64,000 nucleotides of DNA, from the NCBI GenBank assembly GCA_020064725.1, contig JAGTWJ010000011.1, positions 1,240,001 through 1,304,000 of the forward strand, in the 5' to 3' direction. Source of the DNA: Drechslerella dactyloides. Its lineage: Eukaryota > Ascomycota > Orbiliomycetes > Orbiliales > Orbiliaceae. Both the position numbers and the translations under genes were made by a program. Positions 56,529-64,000 of the stretch are shown here, one piece after another. Every line of letters starts with the position of its first letter. Position 1 is the stretch's first letter. The notes under the pieces were generated by a model. It made no database searches, was not told the origin of the DNA, and saw nothing but the letters and a program-made list of their open reading frames with translations.

Positions 56529-58537
56529 ATTGACAGCCGTTATATTTAAATTTAGCGTGTGGGTGATAATACCGATAATTGAGGGAGTGATTGATTGATT
56601 GCACTTGTTGGGTGTTAGATCTGAACGACTGGGCCTGAAATTAGATATTGGGGTGGAGAAGGAAGGATATTTGCATATGAGACAGCTTCGGCTCGGATGA
56701 TATATATATAACACTGAAGCTAAAAGGGTGACTACCAGGCGGGAAGTGCTAGGTGGGATAAAAGGACGGTACAACAAGAAGTGAGCGAATGTGTGCTTGA
56801 CGGAATCCCTTAGGTAAGCATATAAATATGTTGAACACACACACCTACAGGCGGCCCAGCGATTCAAAACGTTATCGTGAAGGAGGGAATGAATTCAAAG
56901 CGAACATATTTCAAATAGACCGCACCCACACAAAGGAAACAGGCAGCATATTCAGGTATTAGAAGAAGCAGGTAGCTATCTGCCGTGTATTTAAACTCGA
57001 ATCCCAGGCGTACACGTGCACACGCACCGTCGGCTCGCTCAAGTCAGCGAGGGAAAAGGGCGAGCGGGTGCACGAGAGCTCGAGGCAGGTGTGCAATGCG
57101 GTGTGCGAGCTGAAGTCGAACATGCAGCGGGAGATGAGGGGGCATGCGTGGGATCACGCTTTAGACGAACCAGCGCCAGCACGACGTCGCACAATCATAA
57201 CAGGATAGTCGCACGGGTGCACCGTCTGTATACTATGATATCAAGAGGGGACTGCTATCTGCATGCATGCTGCTAGAGGTTCGCGTTACGTGAATACACT
57301 TTAACGGTGCATGTAGTTGCCATTTACGATTCAAAAGATACGGCCGGCGGTCGCTTGTAACTGATAGGTATCGTCGAAATCCTACGAAGAAAACGGCATG
57401 TCTCCGATATACGAGGTACTATGTCACGTAGACATGTATGTATGTACGCACGGATGTGGTTATGGCAATTGGGTCCCGATGCGGTGGTGGCTAGCTGTAT
57501 GTATCGGGCATTGTATTCGATGCATTGCATCATGCATGAAGCGGAGCGAGCTGGGGTGGGTGTTTAAATATGGTGCTTGCGCCGGTACCTTGACCGGGGT
57601 ACGAGCTAGTGCGTACTGCCCAGGAAGGCATCTGGAACCCGCCCTGCATATCAGCGTTCCGCTCATCGCTGGCATAATCAAGGCATCCGAGGGTTACCTG
57701 TAACCCTGAGTCGTGGGGTTTGCAAGGATGGAACCGAATCGAGCATCACTATAGTATACGAACAAGGGATTCGACTCGACTGCGGATGGTGATCCGGGTG
57801 GACAGCGATGGCTGGGCATGGTTACGTGCATGTAATGCGTCACCCTGATTTACCCTGCGACATAGTACGAGTAAAAGCCCGGAGCTGGAGCTGGAGCTGG
57901 CCACGACGCTGACGCGGGGCGATGCCACGGGCCCCCTGCCTGGCCAGCTGATTGCCCACGGATGCAAATGTCGCGATGTTGGAAGATTAGTCATTCAGGC
58001 AATGAACGTTACACACGGCCAGCCAACAATTTCCGCATGGATGGCGTTCTGCACGGATCCCGCGCCGGGGACGGTACCTGGCGCCCGGCTGCAGCTGGCT
58101 GGCCGCCAAGGTACCCCAACGTCAGGCCCAAAGCGGCGGCCTCCAACGCCGGCTGGCTTCAGCCAACCACATCGCGAGCCGGGCCTCCTGCTAACCGCCG
58201 GGGTCCACCAATCCCCAGCTCCGGCCTGAGACCCTCTCTCGCTCCTCCCTTCCTCCCGTCTGCACGTCCTGCTGCGCCTGTCGATGCTTCTTGCAGCTAT
58301 GCCGGAGTCCCCTCTCTGATTGCGATTGAATTCTCTCTTTCATCCCTCTCACCCCGTTTCACCTTTCTTTTTTTCGTCATCAACTCGCTCTCCTCGACCG
58401 ATCATGCTCAAACTTGCTGCCTGATCCCTCGTCCCGACCGCATCCACGGCATCTGGCCTACACGAAGGCCACCGACCATTCGACCCGCGACCACGGTTTT
58501 GCTATAGCGACAGCGTGGCGACAACTACTCGCCCATA
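56529..58537. other. Divergent promoter region GAF gene / dipeptidyl aminopeptidase
   Basis: About 2 kb. The part next to the peptidase (58210-58400) is C/T-rich, as in a fungal leader. A (gctgga)-type repeat occurs at 57880-57900. Open frames here are low-complexity and unsupported. Confidence 0.45.
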
Positions 58538-61423
58538 ATGAGCAGCTCCTACAAAGATGACGATGAGGCTCGCGTGCCCCTGCGAGCTGCCGAACGCCGC
58601 TCCTCCGACTCGATGCGCCTCGACAACTCTAGCGACACCGATTCTACAACCTCACTAGTCCTCGAGCGCCTCAACGCCTCCGGCGGAGGCGTCGGGACTG
58701 GCACTACTGCATCCTCCGCCCGCCGACGGCAACTCGACGAAGATGACTTCACAACCTACGACCTCACCGATGTTGAGCGCAACTTCGAAAAGCGAAACAA
58801 GCCGATGGAATCCCGCATCCGCCGGATGATCTGGATCATCGGTGCCCTCCTTGTCAGCGCCTGGATACTCGCCATGGCGATATACGTCCTCCGCGACTGG
58901 AACACCGTTGGCTCCCCCGGCGACCCAGAGCAGACCAAGACCACCAAGGCCGGCAAAAAGATCACGTCGGGCATGATCCACACCGGACAGTTCCGCGCCA
59001 ACCATCATAGCATCAAGTGGATCGCCTCTCCCGACGGCAGTAGAGACGGACTGATGCTCGAGCAGAACAGCGCGGACGGATTCCTGGTCGTTAAAGACGT
59101 GATGGATAAGGCGTACAGGCAGGTGCTCATGGAGAACTCGTCCCTCACACTCCCGAACGGTGGAGAGCCAAAATATGCAAGCATGACCTGGCCGAGCCCG
59201 GATCTGAGTAAAGTGCTTGTGGCGACAGACTACGTGTCGAACTTCAGACACTCTTTCTTCGCAAAGTACTTTATTTACGATGTTAGGGACAAGGTCCTGT
59301 CGCCGTTGAACCCGCAGAAACCGGATGCTTCCATGCAATTGGCAGTCTGGGCGCCATCTAGCAACGCCGTGGCATTTATCTTGGACAACAACTTGTATCT
59401 TCGCAAGCTTCCAGGCGACGAGATCGTCCAGGTCACGAAGGACGGCGGGACGGAGTATTTCTATGGCGTCCCAGACTGGGTCTACGAGGAGGAGGTCTTC
59501 TCCGGCAACACGGCAACGTGGTGGAGCTTAGATTCCAAATTTGTGGCCTTCCTGAGAACGAACGAAACGCAGGTGCCAGAGTACCCTGTGCAGTACTTTA
59601 TCTCGCGACCCTCCGGAGAGAAGCCAGCGCCAGGACTGGAGCGGTATCCGGAGGAGCGTCGAATCAAGTATCCGAAGGCTGGTGCGCCAAACCCTACAGT
59701 AGACATCCTGTTCTACGATGTCGAGAAGGCCGAAATATTCTCCGTCAAGATTGAGAACGACTTTGACGATCTGGAGCGCTTGATCACCGAGGTGGTGTGG
59801 GCCGGAAACAACAACGTGCTCGTCAGGGAGACCAATCGCGAGAGCGACGTCCTCAAGATGGTCCTCGTTGACGTGGGTCAGCGCACCGGCAAGATTGTCC
59901 GTGAGGTTGATATCAATGCCATCGACGGCGGATGGTTCGAAGTCAGTCAACAAACGACATTCATCCCCGCTGATGAAGCAGCCGGCCGGCCGCATGACGG
60001 CTACATCGACACCGTCGTCCATGATGGATATGACCACCTCGCATACTTCACCCCACTCGACCAGACAGATCCGATTCTGCTCACCATGGGTAACTGGGAG
60101 GTCATAGATGCGCCATCAGCTATCGATCTGAAGAATCAACGCGTGTACTACGCCGCAACTATGAAATCCTCCATCGAGCGCCATTACTACAGCGTCAAGC
60201 TCGATGGCACTGCTTTCGCTGCTCTCACAAATGACTCCGCCGACGGGGTTTATAGTGCTTCGTTCAGCAGTAAGGCCGGTTATGCCCTGCTTTCGTACGA
60301 TGGCCCGGGCATTCCCTGGCAGAAAGTCATTGAAACGGGACCCAAGTCAACGTACTCCGAGACCATCGAGACGAACGAAAACCTCAAGGCCCTCGTCTCA
60401 CAGTACGAGCTGCCCACAAAGCACTACTCCACCGTCAACATTGACGGCTTCGAGCTCAATGTCCTCGAACGTCGCCCGCCACACTTCAACCCGAAGCTCA
60501 AATACCCAGTCCTCTTCCAAGTCTACGGCGGCCCCGGCAGCCAGCAAGTCTCGAAATCCTTCGGCGTGGACTTCCAGTCCTACCTCGCCGCCGCGATGAA
60601 CTACATCGTCGTCACCGTCGACGGTCGCGGCACCGGCCTCATCGGCCGACAAGCGCGCGTCTGCGTCCGCGGCAACCTCGGCAAATGGGAAGCACACGAC
60701 CAGATCGAGGCGGCGAAGATCTGGGCGAAGAAACCCTACACGGACGAAACCCGCTTCGCGATCTGGGGGTGGAGCTTCGGTGGCTTCCTGACGCTTAAAA
60801 CACTAGAGACAGACGCTGGAGAGACGTTCCGCTACGGAATGGCGGTTGCACCTGTGACGGATTGGCGGTTCTACGACTCGATATACACCGAGCGGTACAT
60901 GCACACGCCGCAGCATAACCTTGACGGCTACGAGAGCAGTACTATCACCGATGCCACGGCGTTGGGCAAGAATGTGCGGTTCCTGATGATGCATGGCGTT
61001 GCGGACGATAATGTGCATTTCCAGAATTCGTTAACGTTGCTGGATAAGTTGGATATGGCGGGTGTGGAGAACTATGACGTTCATGTGTTCCCGGACTCGG
61101 ACCACTCGATATATTTCCGTAAGTCTTTCCTATCTTTTCACATTCCGGTGACGATTTGGTTTTGGTAGGAGTCGATTTGCTAACGGATGACTGTGGCGGC
61201 TGCAGATAATGCGAATAAGATCGTGTACGATAAGCTAGCGACGTGGCTCGTTAAGGCGTTCAACAGAGAATACCTGAAGCAGAACGAGGAGCCGCTGCCG
61301 CTGGAGGGCGAGGTTCGCGAAACGAAAGTAAAGCGCAAGGTGGAGGTCGCGATTGAGGAGATGAAGCGGGAGATGAAGAGGGACGTGGCAGTTGCGGCTC
61401 CCGTCTCTGGACCGTCGTCGTGA
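58538..61423 (+). CDS. dapB: Dipeptidyl aminopeptidase, S9B type II membrane enzyme (dapB/DAP2-like)
   Basis: Serine exopeptidase removing X-Pro or X-Ala dipeptides, in fungi usually at the vacuolar membrane. Exons 58538..61118 and 61206..61423 (87-nt intron, phase 1); 933 codons with the stop. A cytosolic Ser/Asp-rich tail (about 95 residues) is followed by one transmembrane helix, MIWIIGALLVSAWILAMAIY, giving type II topology. Then the S9 beta-propeller (DPDWVYEEEVF-type segment read as VPDWVYEEEVFSGN) and the C-terminal hydrolase: YPVLFQVYGGPGSQQVSKSF, VVTVDGRGTG, GWSFGG with Ser746, GVADDNVHF with Asp823, and DSDHSIYF with His856. The second exon adds a long charged C-terminal tail (KQNEEPLPLEGEVRE ... 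KREMKRDV). Length fits the family. Confidence 0.95.
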
Positions 61424-61914
61424 ATTTTTGGCAGTGATTTTTAGCAGGTACGGGCGTCTGAGGGACTTGTATATGACATGTTGATGTGCATTGCATGCAT
61501 GTGCATGGTAAGTATTTAAAATCGCTAGTCGTCGAGGCTAGTGTTTGTATCTATCTATCCATTTGATAGCATTTTGTACGTTCATAGGTATCATTTCTTA
61601 TACGCATTATATACGAAATGCGTTCTATTCTCTAATTTTGTACTGTGTGTACAATAATATCCGAGTATATACTTCATCGAAGACCGTTGGTGTAGGTGTA
61701 AGATTGATGGATAACTTTTTGATAACGCTACTACCTGAACGCCTGTCCCTGCCGTGCTGCAAAGTATAGCATGTATGCATGCTAACGAACTGCCCACTCC
61801 TTCCAATTCGACATATATCGTACACCATCGGCAGTTGCATGCCCAGCCAGACCATCCTCCAGTCATCATTGCAGCACCGATAAGGTATGGTAGATGATCG
61901 ATGGGGGGACCAGA
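61424..61914. other. Convergent 3' region dapB / CGR1
   Basis: About 490 bp, A+T-rich, between the two 3' ends. Contains gcatgcatgtgcatg-type direct repeats at 61490-61505. No gene seen. Confidence 0.45.
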
Positions 61915-62369
61915 TCACCGCTCCTTCAGCATCTTGTTCCGTTTCTCCCGCCTCTTCAGCCGCTCCACGCGCTTCGCGTGCATCTTCTCCGCCAGTCGGT
62001 CGTACCGTTCCTTCTCCTCCTTCGCCGCGCGCCGGTCCTTGATGGTCTGTATGCGGGTGGCGCGGACGGCTTCGCGCTCGGCTTTGAGAGCTGACTCTTT
62101 GGCTTTGACGAGGGCGGCTTGGGTGCGGTGTTGCTGGCGGGCGAGGTAGGATTTTGACTGTTTTGTGGAAGCGGGGGCTGCGGATGGGGTTGTCGTGCCT
62201 GGTTTGAAGGGTGCTTTTGGCTGTTTCCAGTGTTTGCCTTGATGATGGTTTGTGGGTTAGTGGAAGGTAGACTTGATGATGTTGGAGGGTGGATAGATGG
62301 GGATGTACCGTTCTTGCGAACCGCTGGGGCGGCCGTGACCGTCGGGGTGGTGGTAGCGTCGAGCGACAT
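61915..62369 (-). CDS. CGR1: rRNA-processing protein Cgr1
   Basis: Small nucleolar protein needed for 60S subunit assembly. Exons complement(61915..62237, 62309..62369), 71-nt intron in phase 1; 128 codons with the stop. After MSLDATTTPTVTAAPAVRKN the spliced Gly gives NGKHWKQPKAPFKP, the family's conserved N-terminal block. The rest is one long basic helix: YLARQQHRTQAALVKAKESA, IKDRRAAKEEKERYDRLAEK, MHAKRVERLKRREKRNKM, which is the Cgr1 signature. The start at 62369 fits the family; an upstream in-frame ATG at 62402 would add 11 residues (MPVAVAVTLHT). Length (127 aa) matches fungal orthologues. Confidence 0.92.
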
Positions 62370-62689
62370 TGTGTGGAGGGTGACGGCGACGGCGACGGGC
62401 ATCTGAAGTTTTTCGCCTTGGTTAGAGATGGAGATTAGGTAAGTTGATTAGGTAATCATATACCGATTCCAAATGCAACATTTCGAGACTCTTGGAGTTG
62501 TTGTCGAGATTCACGTCTCGATGTGGTAGCTTCACTCAGCCAGTTTTTTTCTCGCAGACTATCTAGTAGACGATGCTTTGCTTCTAGGAGTGCGTACCGC
62601 TAATATTTTCATCTACAGCTATTAATCCGCCCCTTCCTTGCACCGTAGCCAAGTAACTAATAGAGCATCCACTGCACTGGCCACTATAC
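62370..62689. other. CGR1 promoter / 3' end of the next gene
   Basis: About 320 bp between two minus-strand genes. No gene or recognised site. Confidence 0.4.
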
Positions 62690-64000
62690 TCATATTACAT
62701 ATCCACCATCAGCATTATCAACGGCTTCTCTTGCCTTTCTGCTTAATTCTTTACACTGTTCGTGTAGCTTTGGTGCATCCGCCGAGTGCTGTCGGCCTGC
62801 CAAGTCTTCAAGAAGCAGGAGTGACGGTTCAACGAGCGCGAGATCGGAGCGGGCGAGTATCGCTGTCGGGTCGCGAATGACGTTCTCAAGGAGTACCGTC
62901 ACAGCCGCGGAAAAGTTATCCATGAGAAGCCTATTTTGACAGTTAGCATGCGAAGTAATGGCATAGGATGGCTGCTCTACCAGACACAAGCGTAGTCGCC
63001 TTTGGGTAGCTTTTGTATCAGCGCGAGTGCCTCCCGCGACTCGGTTACGCAGAGATCTTCTGTCTCTATGAGCCCTGACACCCGCGAACCGGAAATTGGA
63101 CAGGTTGGTAAACTTGGTTTGTCATTCTGCACGGGTAGGTGCTGGTATACAGTTGCGCAGAGATTCTCCGTCTCTCCTTCTAGCGTCTGCGAATGCGTAT
63201 ACGAGAATGCGCCCGACCCTGCTACGCCGCCTTGCGCTCGAGAATCGCTGTCCAGTCGCATATGCCGCCGCACTGTTATCAGGCAGTCTACATACGCCAA
63301 CCGCAATATAATCGTATGCAGCACGTCCTCGTCAACGGGAACCTGCAGCGCCGTCACCGTATTCCTCCCAAACTCAAACGGGACGCTCGCCCGCCAACAT
63401 GCCAATATCGCATCAAGATGCGCGGCAGCCACAGCCCTCTGCGCCGCCGTCTCCCGCGCCGCTTGAACGCTATACAGCCGCCTATAAATTTGCCCTTGTA
63501 TTATCGCCAGCGCGATCCGCGAATTAAATAGGTTGATAGACGTGCGGGTGCCAACCCCGCCGTCATCATCGTACAGCGGTGGCTGGGAGATGATACCAGC
63601 TGGTAACTCGACGTCGATATCATCGTCATCCTGCGCGGACGGCTGGCGTTTTAGGTAAGTTATATTCTTGTCAAGCCAGTAGGCGATCCAGAAGACGTTC
63701 CGGCGCTCTTCGACCTCCGCGGCAGTGAATGTCGGATCTTGATTGCGGCGATGCAATCCCATCGCCTGTGCGAGCCGCATTGCAGAGGCGATAACAACAG
63801 AGCATAGTTGCGAGTGCGGCGTGCCTTCCAGCGCGATGGTGATGCCGAGGAGCGACTGGATGGCGGGGAGACTCTTAGGAAGTGCGATCAGCTCGGTGAC
63901 GACCCATAGCGCGTTTTGGGTATATCTGCATGCGAGATCGTTCTCGCGACGGTCGAGCGTGCGCATGGCGCGGAAGAGATGACCGAGCGCGAGGACAACG
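62690..64000 (-). CDS. Fungal-specific transcription factor, 5' part off window
   Basis: Exons seen: complement(62690..62930, 62981..>64000); a 50-nt intron with GTAGAG donor and CTAAC branch point, phase 2. The visible 420 residues are the fungal_trans regulatory domain: PAIQSLLGITIALEGTP, VIASAMRLAQAMGLHRR (the motif that marks this family), VEERRNVFWIAYWLDKNI, then DDDDIDVELP and a helical C-terminal part ending DNADGGYVI. The DNA-binding domain, most likely Zn2Cys6, must lie beyond the right edge. Target pathway cannot be told. Confidence 0.85.

Noticed and set aside
57962..58507. 181-residue plus-strand open frame just before the dipeptidyl aminopeptidase
   Set aside because: Low-complexity Pro/Ala/Ser translation of a C-rich leader; no similarity to any fold and adjacent to a well-supported start.
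1..64000. tRNA, rRNA, CRISPR array, complete transposon or LTR
   Set aside because: Looked for T-loop GTTCGA cores with matching stems, long terminal repeats, transposase or reverse-transcriptase motifs, and regularly spaced repeats; none was convincing by eye.

Overview
This is a filamentous ascomycete (Pezizomycotina-type) chromosome segment. The evidence is short introns (mostly 41-160 nt) with GT-AG ends and CTAAC-like branch points, unlinked monocistronic genes on both strands, and a clear set of fungal housekeeping genes. I cannot fix the class. Exon structures below were built by hand: splice phases were checked so that every multi-exon CDS stays open from start to stop.

Left part (1-29.4 kb) is G+C-rich core genome: PRP4 (U4/U6 snRNP WD40 protein, cut by the left edge), dynein intermediate chain, a Ptc7-type PP2C phosphatase, YOS9 (ERAD lectin ending in HDEL), ARS2/SERRATE, a very long PARP-UIM-E2 fusion, a TspO/MBR membrane protein, a two-RRM protein whose start codon appears to be split by an intron, and a nine-exon Zn2Cys6 transcription factor. 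The middle (29.4-39 kb) has long non-coding stretches around a small repeat-bearing membrane protein, an NTF2-like protein with a C-terminal short-motif array, and a membrane-anchored alpha/beta hydrolase.

About 39.6-53.6 kb is an accessory island with visibly lower G+C. It holds what looks like a compact fungal NLR cell-death/allorecognition locus: (A) SesA-like domain - G/N/Q-rich amyloid-like motif - NACHT - ankyrin on the minus strand; (B) a caspase-like (C14) protein whose reading frame continues 60 codons past a UAG in a tobamovirus-type leaky context; (C) the same short motif fused directly to NB-ARC-TPR on the plus strand. A and C share start, motif, first intron (position, phase and sequence) and a stretch of promoter, but have unrelated NOD and repeat modules. 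This suggests a promoter-plus-exon-1 cassette was copied onto two receptor bodies, and that the SesA effector domain was cleanly lost from copy C. In both genes, retention of the first intron would release a short motif-bearing protein.

Right part (53.7-64 kb) returns to ordinary genes: a GAF-domain protein, a vacuolar-type dipeptidyl aminopeptidase (dapB/DAP2 family), CGR1 (60S biogenesis) and a fungal_trans transcription factor cut by the right edge. No tRNA, rRNA, CRISPR array or intact transposon was recognised.
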